Source: Conoideocrella luteorostrata (lineage: Eukaryota > Ascomycota > Sordariomycetes > Hypocreales > Clavicipitaceae). Taken from it: a DNA stretch of 64,000 nt. Position 1 is the first letter of the stretch, and every line of letters starts with the position of its first letter. The stretch is from contig JASWJB010000003.1 of assembly GCA_032433595.1 (NCBI GenBank), positions 124,001 through 188,000 of the forward strand, given 5' to 3'. A program made the position numbers and the translations under genes. This document shows positions 27,201-39,100 of this stretch, in pieces. The notes beneath the pieces were generated by a model, which was not told where the DNA came from, ran no database searches, and saw only the letters and a program-made list of their open reading frames with translations.

Positions 27201-29826
27201 CGGATCAAATTGTTGTTCTTGCCGATGGACGTATCATTGAGGATGGTGCACTGGAGGATCTAAGAAGTAGTAGTGCCTACATCAAGGATATGAAAGTCGC
27301 ATCGCCCAGCTCGCCGACTAAAGATCCGATAAAACCTAGCGACAAAGTGTTTGACCCTAGTTTCTCTTCCAAGGCCGGCGGAGATGATCAAGATGATACC
27401 CCTTCCGACACTGCCGGATCAACGTTGAATGAGGAAACGGGTGACGATACAGATCGACAAAAAGGCGACTATTCCGATTATACGTATTACTTTAAAGCGA
27501 CAGGACTTCCGGCAGTTATTGCCTTCTTTGGGATAGCCATTTTCTGGGCCTTTTGCCGCCAGTTTCCCAGTAAGTCTCTCCGTAACTCCTTGCAAAAGTG
27601 CCGCAGCTGTGAGGATGGGAAACATTTTGTGCTGAATACATCGTGAAACTAGCTGTATGGGTAGAATGGTGGACAGCTGCTAATGAGCGAAACCCCAACA
27701 CTGGACTTGGAATGTACCTTGGCGTATACGTTTTCCTTGGGGTTATCGGTGTGCTCTTTATGACTATCGCGTGCTGGTGTGTGACCAGCCAATCCGTTTG
27801 TTTGCGTTCATGGCGAAGCTAACACGTGACGACTAGGCTCATGTTTATTAGCATGGTCTCACGATCATCACTAAAACTACACGAGGACGTCTTGACAGCC
27901 ACAATGAAGTTAGCTGCTACCACCCCGAAGAAAAAAAATTTTTTAATGAATCCTTGATTGGTATGAAGTTGCTAACTCTCGTCTAGGGCGCCATTGCAGT
28001 TCTTCCAACGTGTTGATCTTGGTAATATTACCAATCGGTAAGCCATAATTACTGTCCCATTATACATCTTTTATATTTGTTCAGCTTGGTTGAAACCCGC
28101 CACTTTGCCCATTGCTGTGCCTAGGAAGGCTGACCGTGGAATTTCGTGAATTAGATTTAGCCGAGACATGGACCTTATTGACATGGACCTTCCCATGCAA
28201 GCTCTCAACTTTCTCGCTGGTAAGACGTCTGTCTCAAAAGATAAATGTGCTCAATCTAATGCGGTAGTGAACCAGCATCTGGCATCTGCGCAACCCAAGT
28301 CGTTATCCTGGCCGCATACGCGAAGTATATGGCTATCACCATCCCCTTTGTAGCAGGACTTGTCTACTTGATGCAAAAGTTTTACCTGAGGACATCACGG
28401 CAGCTCAGATTATTAGACATCGAAGCTAAAGCCCCCCTCTATACGCACTTTCTCGAGCTAGTAAGTGGTGCGGCGACAGTTCGAGCTTTCGGTTGGCAGA
28501 CTACTTTCGACGCAGCGTGTGTGTCGTTACTCAACTATTCCCAACGCCCTTTCTATCTGCTCAACTGCATTCAGCAATGTCTTCAGTTTTTCCTAGACAT
28601 GACAGTAGCTGTGGTCACTGTCTCGCTAATGACCATGGTGGTCTTCATGCGCGATTCGTTTGATCCTGGGGCTGTTGGTGTGGCTTTGGTTATGGTCATG
28701 ACCTTTAACAGCAACCTCATGCTACTCATTCGATTTTGGACGTTGATGGAAACATCCATAGGCGCCATTTCGCGAATAAAGACATATGTTGCGACGACCG
28801 AGCCGGAGGAAAATGACACTGATGTGCAGCCACTTCCTTCCGAGTGGCCGTCTGCAGGGGCTGTTCAACTTTCAAAATTTGAAGCCGGTCACTCGTGAGT
28901 TCTTGCAGATTCTTCTTTATAGTCGATAATGTAACATCAGCAGTTATTTTGCAGAGGACTGAATGCTAACTTGCTTCCTTCCACAGGATGGCTGCAGCTC
29001 CGATCTTGAAGGGCGTCACAATGTCGATCAAACCAGGGGAGAAAATCGCTATTTGTGGTCCGTCAGGAAGCGGCAAGACTACGCTGGCTCTATCTCTTCT
29101 GCGAATGGTCGAAACTCAACAAGGGAGCATCAGCATTGATGGGGTGGATCTCGCCATGCACAGCCGTGCTGAGGTCCGTCAGAGAATGAACGTGGTCACT
29201 CAGGAGCCGTTCATAATGCCTGGGGATGTCAGGTTCAACATTGATCCGCTCCAGAGCGCATCAGACGATATCATGGTTTCCGCGCTGCGTAAACTGGGGC
29301 TGTGGGACGTAGTGAAGGATGAAGGAGGGCTTAGCATGCCCTTAAATGCAACCTCGTGGTCAGCTGGCCAGAGACAGCTCCTCTGTCTGGCGCGTGCTAT
29401 GGTACGCAGTGGCAAAGTACTCATTCTTGATGAGGCTACCAGCAGGTAAGAGTTTTCCTTTCTTCGTGTGTGTGAACTAGAGTTGTACTTGCGGGCTGTG
29501 TGGGAATATCTTTAAAGATTCCATCCATTTTCACAGCATCCAACCACTCGTCCGGCTTCTGCTGTTCTGCCCGTAATTACTGCTAACAAAACCTTCGATG
29601 ATGCAGCGTTGATAACGCTACCGAGGAGACGATACAGAATGTCATAGAAACGGAGTTTGCGACCCACACGGTGCTGGCTGTAATGCACCGATTAAGATTC
29701 ATTCATCGTTACGATCGTGTCGCTCTACTTGAAGGTGGTGTACTGGTCGAGTTTGATAGCCCGGCGGCTTTGTTATCTCGCAAATCGCGGTTTGCAGACC
29801 TCTACCATTCTGGAAATCACACATAG
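24288..29826 (+). CDS. ABC transporter 1, ABC-C (MRP-like) family, full length with TMD0
   Basis: Membrane exporter with two transmembrane domains, two nucleotide-binding domains and an extra N-terminal bundle. Fifteen exons: 24288-24509, 24603-25140, 25220-25440, 25516-25795, 25872-26105, 26162-26892, 26954-27116, 27183-27569, 27653-27776, 27837-27908, 27987-28037, 28155-28219, 28276-28894, 28987-29445, 29607-29826; all phases agree, giving 1461 residues, normal for ABC-C. NBD1: Walker A GPVGSGKS about residue 643, signature LSGGQ about 734, Walker B AVLLDD. NBD2: Walker A GPSGSGKT about 1259, signature region WSAGQRQ about 1359, Walker B LILDEATS. The first exons encode hydrophobic helices before the linker (TMD0). 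The donor of intron 2 (gttcgt) is weak but is followed by a good tgctaac branch site. Likely role: export of a cluster peptide or self-protection, inferred from position between two synthetases. Confidence 0.92.
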
Positions 29827-30313
29827 TTGCAAGGCCCCATATCATAAGCTCTCTTGTAGTATCAAGTAATCGGTGTTGATATTCTTAGACCTCTCATACG
29901 GTGATTGATAGAGAAAGACGATACATGGACGTTTAAGCTAAATGCATTTTCTCATTCCATTATCATGTTCTGCTGGCTGAAATCATTTGAGAGTAAAAAG
30001 GTTGTGTTGTATGCTTGTTTATTTAATTATTGTCATGCTTATTCCACCCTGAAAAGTCTATGAGTCCTTATCAATCTTCGTGCTGAAGCCGACCCAGTAT
30101 TTCTTTCCTATCGCCGTGAGCCTGTATATTCTCGCTTGTGTGACGCATGGATTCTGAAGAACGGTGGCAGGATTGAGACCGAGTCCATATTTGTTCTTTG
30201 CACTTTGTGCTGGTGGACGTACTGACACCTCAGTACTGTGAGTTTGTTGACGACTATGCCTGTGAACGACATGGAACTCTGTCGGCTGACCAGTGCCAAT
30301 ACTCTCATACTCT
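29827..30313. other. Shared 3' region of the two convergent transporter genes
   Basis: Only 487 bp separate the stop of transporter 1 (+) from the stop of transporter 2 (-). The stretch is AT-rich and holds no open frame with recognisable features. It must contain both polyadenylation regions, on opposite strands. Confidence 0.6.
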
Positions 30314-33300
30314 CTATAATGAAGCAAGCCGGTTTTCACGTAGTTTACCAGCTGCCGCCAGCGCAGAATGGACCGCGCCTTCACCTTCACGAGCAATCAC
30401 TTGGTAAAAGTAGCTATCCTGCTGCTTTAGCAACTCTTCTGGTGCGCCACTTTCAACAATACGCCCGCTATCCATTGTTATAATGCGATCCATCCATGTA
30501 AGGGTAGCCGCGCGGTGGGCGACAGATACGACGGTTGTGCCGGCCGGCAGAGCTTCCAACGCGTCTTGAAGAGCAGCGTCTGCGGTGAAGTCGACGTTGG
30601 CCGAAGCTTCCCCACCAAAAAATGTTAGCCATTTATTCCTCAATTCCGATTGAGCTTATTAATGTGTGATGACATGGTGGATGGATAAGGGATGGGATAG
30701 ATGGCTCGTGGTATAGACATCGTGACTTACCTTCGTCAACGAGTAAGATTTGAGGCTTCATTAGCAGCACACGAGCTGCACAAATTAATTGGCGTTGTCC
30801 AGCCGAAAGGTCTAAAGCTTCCGAGGCAAGTTCTCTCGACAATTCCTCTGCCGAACTGACGAGCGATGGACTCAGATGGCACACCTTCAATGCTTCCAGA
30901 AGTGCTTCGTCGCTGTGGCAGCTAGCTGGGTCTAAGTTCTCTCGGATCGTGCCTTTGAACAAGAGTGGCTGCTGTGACAAGGTACATACAAGCGCACTTC
31001 TTAGCTTTTGAGGATCCACGGAGGAGATATCGGTGTCACCTATTGTGATATTGCCGCTGCTGACGTCCACAAGCCGGGCCAAGGTAGATATCAGTGTCGA
31101 CTTTCCACTGCCTGTCCGGCCAATGATGCCGACCCGCTCTCCACGATTTATTGTCAACGTGACACTGTCTAGAGCGGGGCTCAGCCGTCCGCTATATACG
31201 ACCGAGACATTTTTGTAACGAATTGCATCGAATTCCTTTGGAGGCTTAGGCGCTGCATCGTCTGAGTGGTTCCTCTCACGTGGAATGCTTTTGAAGTATG
31301 TCTTCAAACGCTCGATGGAGTTCATTTCAATCTGTAATTCAGTAATGGCCCAGGTGAAAAGGTAAATGCTGCGGGAGATGGTGGTGGCGTTACTGAGAGC
31401 CAGACCAGCTTGGGTGCCGGTCAGACCTACGCTGCTGTTCGGGTCGGTGTATACGACGAGCATCGCGGTAACCAGAAGAAGTAGCACGGTTGACAACTCA
31501 GCGCGGAAGGTGACCCACGTATCTAGAGATTTTCGACAGATCACGGCCGACATGTAAGTATCGAGCGCTTGATCGTGCTTGTCGCTCATGAAACCGTCTG
31601 CCCTAAAAGCCCTGACAGAACTGATGCCTCGGAGAGACTCGCTCACGATGCTGAGCACCGGTGAATGTAGGATTGAAGCTGACCGTTGCACCTCTCGCGC
31701 AGCGCTACAGAAAAAAAGAAATAGGCAACTCTTGTTAGCAAAGATGACTGACTGCCTTGGGAGCCTGAAGGCATATTGCCATGCTTCAAGGCATTTGCTA
31801 ATATATGAAAGTGTTATACAGTACACTTACACAGCAAATTGTAGCTGGTACCAGCATGCAACTAGAACAGATGGAATGGCGGCTGCCAGAGTAACTGGGG
31901 CGGCAGCGGCCACAAGGGCGACAGCAGCAATAAGTGCGCTCCCAGCAGCTATTATGCCGTCGATAGAGTTCATGATGAACACATCCATCGACATCACGTC
32001 GTGTGTAAACCTGTTTAGGATGCGACCAACAGGCTGGCGGGAAAAATAAGAAATCGGAGCACAAAGAACGTTTTCTACAATGGTTCCATGAATCGTGCGG
32101 CTTGCACGGAGGCTTGAAAATACCAAGACGACTCCAAGAAGAGCTGATAGCGGCCACAAGTTAGTCTGAGGCAAGATACGGAAAGATTCAACACTTACCA
32201 GCAATCAGGCCCGGCGAGACAGTCAAACCTATGAAAGTTCCGAGATACTGGCCTCCTTTCAAGTGAAATGCATCGTCGATCCACCATACGAACCAATAAG
32301 AAGACATTGTCTTGGCTCCAGTAAGCAAGGCTGTCAAAGCACCAATGAGAACTACATCGAGCAATCCACCAGCACATGAGGCATAGAACTTCAAGGTATC
32401 AAAACTGACAGCACCTTTGGCACGCTCCTCTTCTTCGAACACGTCCTCGTCCGTCGACTTTGTCTCATGTGTCACGCTAACCGAAGCTGTTTCAGGCTGC
32501 GTTTCTTCACCAGAGCTGGTATCCCCATCGCTTTCATCAATTGGATCGGACGATTCGTTCATATGCGTATCGGCAGTTTGACGATATTTTCCCCAGAGTT
32601 CAGGAGTAGCTACAAAGTCGGTACCCGTGCCGGACCAGACAACTTTGTTATCCTCAACCACAACGGCATGATCACATCGCGGAATAAAGCTCTGGTGCAA
32701 AGTAACAAGAACCACGGTTTTCTCCAAGGCACGGATGGTCTTGAATAGTAATTGTCTGGTCTTAGCGTCCACAGCGGCAAATGGGTCATCAAGTAACAGT
32801 ATGTCAGAATCAGAGTACAAGGCCCTGGCTAACGCGATCCGCGCACGCTGACCACCACTTAGATTGTTGCCCGATTCGCCGATAGCTGTGCTGCCTGTGC
32901 CAAAATCTTCATGCAAACCACATGCCTCGAGAATGGCGTAATAACGTGTCGCATCAAATGGACTCGCAAAGACGATGTTTTCTTGTAAGGTCCCGGAGAA
33001 AACCCACGCGTCTTGAGCCAAGTAGGACACATTGCCACTGACGCTACACGAGCCAGACTCTGTGGCGATATCCCCGAGAATGGCACGCAGAAAAGTCGAC
33101 TTTCCGGCTCCTGTAGATCCCACGACAATAGTTAGCTGCTTGGGGGCAATCTTTAGGTCCCCTACTCTTAGCACGGGGCTAGCAGTTGAGGACTCGTCTT
33201 TAGGGGCTGCATGAGAGAAAGAGGCTTCTTGGAAGATGATTAACCCTTCCATTTCTTCATGTTTCTTCTCCGCTAGTAGAGATTCCTCGGCCTTTAAGAA

Positions 33301-34655
33301 ATCCCGTACCCTGCAAAAGCTTGGCCAGGTAGCAAACTGCCGAGTTATGGCCAAGGAGGCGTTAGATATGGGTTGGTAAAGCATGCCAAAATAGGTTAAT
33401 GCAGGGAAAACCACCGCTGCAGTCAGATCGTGACCCATAAGGTAGTAAGCTAAGAATGCCACGCCGGCGGCGAAGCCACTCACAGCCTGGTTAACGGCTG
33501 TGAAATAGGCAAAGGAAAGGACAAGATACTAGTAAATGAAATTATCAGTTTTGTTCAACGATTGTAGCTGCTTGACGTGCTTGTAAGACTTACTTTGCGC
33601 AATGCGCCGGTTTGCTTTGTGCGAAATTCGCTAATGCGTCGACGGAAGATCATTTCGTAGCCGAGGGCCTTCACACTACTGATGCCGTAAAGAAGCTCAC
33701 GCAAAGCGCCCAGCCGGCTGTCATTCGTCATGATATAGGCCATCTGAGCGCTTCGCATTCCTTTGTTGGCCCAGGACTGAGATGCAAATACCACAAGAAC
33801 AAGTGCAAATCCTGAATGATGAGGAAAGCTTAGCTAGAGGTCATGACTTATCGTCAAATACGTCTGACATGCAACTCACCGAACAGCGCAGTTGGGCCCA
33901 TGATGGTAACGGTGAGGACAGCGATGCCAACAATCTGCAAGGGCGCACTCCATACGTCGTGGACCTTTAACATGTAGTTGGCCAGGTTGTCAGCATCAAC
34001 TGAGCTCATGTTGATGATGCGCTCAGGGGGGTGCTTGGCACGGGCCGCGGGAGATAGCTTGATGCTCTTCTCAAAAATGGCCGAGCGTAGCATCAGTTCC
34101 ATCCACGCGTAATGAACCCGGCACAATTGATCCTTTGCGCGACCGAACACTGTGGCAGCCAATGTCACCAGAACAAGCCCCCAGGCAAGGAGCGGTTTAT
34201 GAGGGTTCTCAAGAAGCTTATGAAGTAACAGAGGTGAGCCAATAGTGGCTGCTGCGGAGAGCGTCTTACTCAGTTAGCGCTGGACAGTTCACAGTCTGAG
34301 GTCACGGCAGTACAAAAGACGGTCGGAGTCAATGAGAGTCTGAACATACCTCCAAGATAGCCCCGGCAAGGAGCATGCCACCTGTGTGTTTTTGCATCAG
34401 AAACTTGAGAGCCGCTGAGTGTTTGGCCTGTAGAGGAGTGGCCACATCACGTAAACGGGCTGAGGCGCACGAAAAAACTGGCAGCCAGTCATCCTCCATA
34501 GTCTTAGCCTTGCATATCCGCGAGACCAATCGACCTAACCACCACTGCACAGGAGAAACGCTATACAACAACGGGTCATTAGCTACATTGCTATCACGCA
34601 CATGGTCTTGGTGCTGCAACTCTTGGCTGTCTGTTGGTCGCTCCTGAGCCGCCAT
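30314..34655 (-). CDS. ABC transporter 2, ABC-C family, short form without TMD0
   Basis: Second exporter of the MRP class. Exons in gene order on the minus strand: 34655-34350, 34264-33880, 33811-33594, 33528-32199, 32143-31831, 31704-30731, 30606-30314; phases agree and give 1272 residues. NBD1: Walker A GSTGAGKS about 440, signature LSGGQ about 526, Walker B LLLDDPFAAVD. NBD2: Walker A GRTGSGKS about 1045, signature LSAGQRQ about 1148, Walker B ILLVDEASA. The protein begins directly at the cytosolic linker before TMD1, so the TMD0 bundle of transporter 1 is missing, as in the short MRPs. Intron 4 has a tempting acceptor after only 33 nt; I chose the one after 55 nt, behind a gactaac branch site. 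The frame extends upstream of the ATG to a TTG (34661), but 34655 is the first ATG. It is divergent to NRPS-2, which suggests a shared promoter region. Confidence 0.9.
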
Positions 34656-35229
34656 TGCCAATATGCTTTGCCGTAATTTCGTATTTGCAGAAGACAGTTA
34701 GGCAATTCAGGGCCCCAAAGCGGCGATCATCCAGCTGATGAAGGATAATTGCCGAAACTTGACGGCTACCGGATGTGCAATGCCAGAGGAGGAGGATTCG
34801 GAAGGCACCGTTAAGGAAAGAGAGGAAACGGATGAGGAATGCGCCCGTGGGGGTCGTGGCATTGTTATTCGGCCGGGCCAGCTTTTCGCCCCACCAGATG
34901 TACCGCAGGTCACCGAACCTGCCCTGGCGTCGGATGCGATAGCCCCATTCCCTGAAATGCAATCTTACAATATGTGCCCGTTCTGGGTGTAAAATCGCCG
35001 ATACTATGACTATTTTCTGTCGCAACTATTATCGGTATATTAGTTCTGTTTTAATTGTTGCCGTTATGCTTGCTCCTGGTGCTTAGTAACACGGTTGTGA
35101 CTTAACACGGTGGGTGCTGCCTAGTAGGGAGTACATCACACTGCATATGATGAGAAGATAGCGAGCCAATCAGCTCTCGAAGAAGTCTGCGAGGGCCCTG
35201 ACCAACGAAAGCTGAAAATGGGGCCGTGC

Positions 35230-35238
35230 CGGAGTCCG
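35230..35238. promoter_or_regulatory. CGG-N3-CCG palindrome in the divergent promoter region
   Basis: CGGAGTCCG is the reverse complement of the CGGACTCCG site found upstream of transporter 1 and of the repeat-peptide gene. It lies 575 bp before transporter 2 and about 900 bp before NRPS-2. A single 6-of-9 match has little weight; the shared spacer is what makes it of interest. Confidence 0.35.
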
Positions 35239-35718
35239 TAACTCTTTTCGACCTGCCAAATTCGGGGATATATGGGGCGGATTTTGCTGACATCCATAGC
35301 ACTTGACCACTTTGGGTGAGGTCTGGCGGAAGTGAGGCGTGCGAACGGAGTACATCGAGACCAGCCTGTTCTGGATGCGGGGCGACGTGAAATTTGCGGC
35401 TCGGCCAATCTGAACCTCTGCGCCGTCATGGGCAACTGCGGCTTCGACGGCGGGAACGCCTATGCAGAATTAAATCTACCAATTATATCTACGAGTAGGA
35501 CTCCGGACGGTGTACCGGGGAAGCTCGTGGTAGTAACGCCCGATCGCTATGACACGTAAGAAGAGGCTTTTTGGATGTTGACAGGCTGAATATGGGCCGT
35601 GGTGAAGCCGAAATGGAGTAAGCCGCCACCGATGTCAACCGGAGACAATCCACATATGATTCGCTCTGCGCGCACATTCAGCTCCCCGTCGATTCCCGGA
35701 AACCCGTTGAAAGAAGTA

Positions 35719-35727
35719 CGGAGCCCG
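35719..35727. promoter_or_regulatory. CGG-N3-CCG site upstream of NRPS-2
   Basis: CGGAGCCCG, 406 bp before the NRPS-2 start codon. The half-sites match, the spacer (AGC) differs by one base from AGT. Possible target of the same regulator as the other sites. Confidence 0.3.
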
Positions 35728-36132
35728 TCAAATTTGCATGCTGGTTGTACCTATACAACATGTGTAAGCCTAACCCGTAGTTTGTGTCCTAACAGACTAT
35801 GACGCAGACAGACGACGTGTTACTCACGGTAGTCGGCCCTCCCCCATAACGCTGTCCGGAATTATTCAGTCAGATTGCAATGGAATCCCTGACTTCTAGT
35901 TTGAGTCTTGCCGTCAATCAATTAAATGCTCTTGCGTGCCAGACACCTCGCTGGCACTCAATGTTTTTTTGAAAGTGACCTAGGCTGTAAATATCTTTCA
36001 AGATTAGACCAGACGTCGCTTCACTCTAGACATAGTCTTGCTTAACCGAGCATTTCAGCAATTTCTTTCTGGCTTAAAACCTGCTCCTAGAATTGAAAGC
36101 ATTATTATCTTTAGAGAGACAAGGTATCCGCA

Positions 36133-39100
36133 ATGCACAAAATGATTCCAGACACTGAGGCATCTCTCTCGCCGGGACTATGCATCGACGCCTGCTTCCG
36201 GACCGTGGTGGCGCAACATGACGAAGATATTGCTATCAACTACGAAAATTTCGATAAATTGAATTACGGACAGGTGAGTAAGTATATTGACCTCCTTGCT
36301 AATGATCTTAGATGCCAAGTCTCGCACGGACAGCTCGTGGCTGTCCTTCTCCCTCGCTCCCCTGCGCAAGTTATTGCTATCCTGGCGATTCTCAAGTTAG
36401 GTGCCATCTATGTGCCAATCAATCCCGAGTTGCCCAAGGCTCGAATTGAAAGCCTAATGCAGTCAATACCGATTGAGTTTGCCATCTGCCTGGCGGAAAC
36501 TCAACATCAGCTCCCACAAAACATTTTGCCCTTAAGGCTCAACGGCAAATATGGCCATGAGTCTCGGATCAAGCTTCCAGCCAACCACTTGTACGTGGGA
36601 AATTGGCCAAGTATTAAGTGTACCGATGTTGCAACCGTCTTATTTACATCAGGCAGTACTGGAAAGCCAAAGGCTGTCAAACTTACTCACAAAAACTTGA
36701 TGCCGCAGGCAAGATTGCTGGCAACAGAACTAGGGCTGAGTAGCTCCAGATCTGTGTTTCAGTTTTCATCCTGCTCTTTTGACGTGCACCTGCTTGATAT
36801 ACTATCAGCACTTCTTTCCGGTTCCCAGCTTCACCAGGCATCTCAAGACGCTACTTTGACGGATCTGGCGGGACAGATCACAAGCTTGGGCTCAGATACT
36901 GTTCAGCTGACCCCGAGTGTCATATCAACATTACAGCCGGATAGCGTTCCTTCCATCACGTGCATGGTCACTTGTGGAGAGCCTTGCACAGAGGAGATCA
37001 TAAATGCGTGGAGCGGTCGAATAACGCTGTTAAATGTCTATGGTAAATAATCACTGGAGCTACCCGTGCATTATATTTTTGACTTCTGCTGATCTGGAGT
37101 GTCATGCAAGGACCCTGCGAAGCTCCAACAACCAACATCAAACGGCTTCAACGTGGAGTCTCACCCAGCTGTGTCGGAAAGCCAGCGTCGTACGCAAGGA
37201 TTGCCGTCGTCGATGACAGGGGACAGCTACTTCCTGCCGGCGAAATAGGCGAAGTCCTAAGTAGCGGTGAGACAGTTTCTGAAGGATACTACAATGGCGA
37301 AGCACAAGACAAGTTTGTTCGAGCAGTCCAAGGTGCAAGCGATCCAACACCATCAGACCGGTGGTATGCAACTGGAGACTTTGGCTTTGTTGACGACTCT
37401 GGAGAGCTGCACCTACGCGGTCGGGCTGATGACCAAGTTAAAATCAACGGACAGGTATGATTCTATCTTCTATTATCCATGCCTTCAGACGTGTGTTCTA
37501 TTCACAGTGACATGTTAAGAAATGAGCTTTCGACAATTTTCGCGCATAACCATAAATAAAAATTTGCCCAGAGGAACCTTCTTACTAATATATCTCGATA
37601 ATCTTCCAGCGTATTGAATTAGGAGAAATTCGGGAAACTGTCCAAGCGGTTCCCGGTTGCGGACGTGCTGTGGTTATCGCCCACACTATCAACAAGCGTG
37701 TCGGACTTTACGCTTTTGTGTCCCCAAAATCCAGCTTTGAAGATCAAGATAGCCAAATTCAGTTGGCATATGGCTTTGAAACCCTCAGGAAAGAAATTTT
37801 TACTGCCTGCAAAGCCAATCTGCCCGCTTACATGGTCCCTCGGGTCATAGTCATTGGGCATATTCCCCAAAGCATCAATGGCAAGGTCGACACCTCCCAG
37901 ATTCGGGCCTTCTTAAGCACTCTTCCAGGGCTTGACGAGACAGGCTTTGAACACTCCGATCACCTTACGGATTTCGGCCGCCAGGTTGCTGGTATCGTTC
38001 GACAGCGACTACAGCAAGTGGTTCCCGCAAGAGATGACCTGCTGGAGTGGGGATTCAATTCGATGGATGCAGTATGGGTCATCCAGAAGTTGTATGAGCG
38101 TACTGACCACCGACTCTCCATCACGGACCTGCTCAATCACCCTACAATTCAGTCGATTGCGGATCTGCTAGATTCATCTAGAAAACTCTCCTCCAGACTG
38201 GGTACTGTTGAACCAGAGCAAACAAACTCCTATCTTGCTTCGCCCGGACAGGAAAGCATGTATCGAGCCACGAAATCTTTTGGAAATAACATGTATACGG
38301 TCAGGATCGGGTATGAGCTTTCTGGAAATGTTGATACAAACCGTTTCTTACATTGCATTCGAACTGTATACACCAAGCATGAAATCTTCAACACAACGTT
38401 CAATGAAACAAGAACAAGCTTTGAGGAGGTGGAAGTCACTGCCAAGGTGAAACATTCTCATTATACACCCTCTGTATCATCATTGTCCTTCAATCAGGCA
38501 TGTTCAGCTTATAATTATGCTATGTCGGCCGGAACATCTTTGATCAAGACTATATACGACCAGGAGGTGAACCGAGAAACGGACTTTGATCTTGAGGAAG
38601 GCTCCGTTGCGCGGGCGACAATATACCAGACCAATGAAGAAGCGAGCCAATGGCTTGTGATTCTTACATTCCACCACATGGTAATCGACGAGTATTCAAG
38701 CAACGCTTTCTGGTCCGAGGTGATGGATGAGTATCTAGGGAATGCCGTTAGACCCTCGGCTGCTCCTTCAAAAGCGCTGGAATACAGCCAGTACGCAAAA
38801 CTTTATCGGGGATTAATCGAGTCACGGCATGCATCAGATATGGAATGGTGGCGCAATACGTTTCGAAATTATAGACCTGAAGCCTTGTTTTGCGATCTAG
38901 TCGGAGAATCAACTGAACTGTCGATAACAGGCAGTACCGCGGCAAATATACACTGGAAGACGCTGCCCCAACAACAAGCCGCCAGGTTGACAGCACGGAG
39001 AGGAGCCAAGGCTAACGCATTCGGGGCTTGGCTATCTTTTTCTCAGCTGTTTCTATCTCGAATAACTGGAAAAACAAATTACCTGATGGGTATCCCGACA

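Larger units (their letters stand above)
34656..36132. other. Divergent promoter region between ABC transporter 2 and NRPS-2
   Basis: About 1.5 kb with no supported gene. Several frames open on both strands at 34.6-35.6 kb but they mirror one another and show no domain motifs. Two CGG-N3-CCG sites (35230-35238, 35719-35727) lie here, 575 bp from the transporter ATG and 406 bp from the NRPS-2 ATG. GGACTCCGG at 35499-35507 is a related but shifted half-site arrangement. Confidence 0.6.

Noticed and set aside
32144..32198. 33-nt intron in ABC transporter 2
   Set aside because: The first acceptor gives an intron too short; the next acceptor keeps the frame, the homology and a proper branch site.
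34594..35025. Minus-strand frame upstream of ABC transporter 2 as a missing TMD0
   Set aside because: It is in other frames from the transporter, shows no clear run of membrane helices and lacks the conserved features that precede the ABC-C linker.
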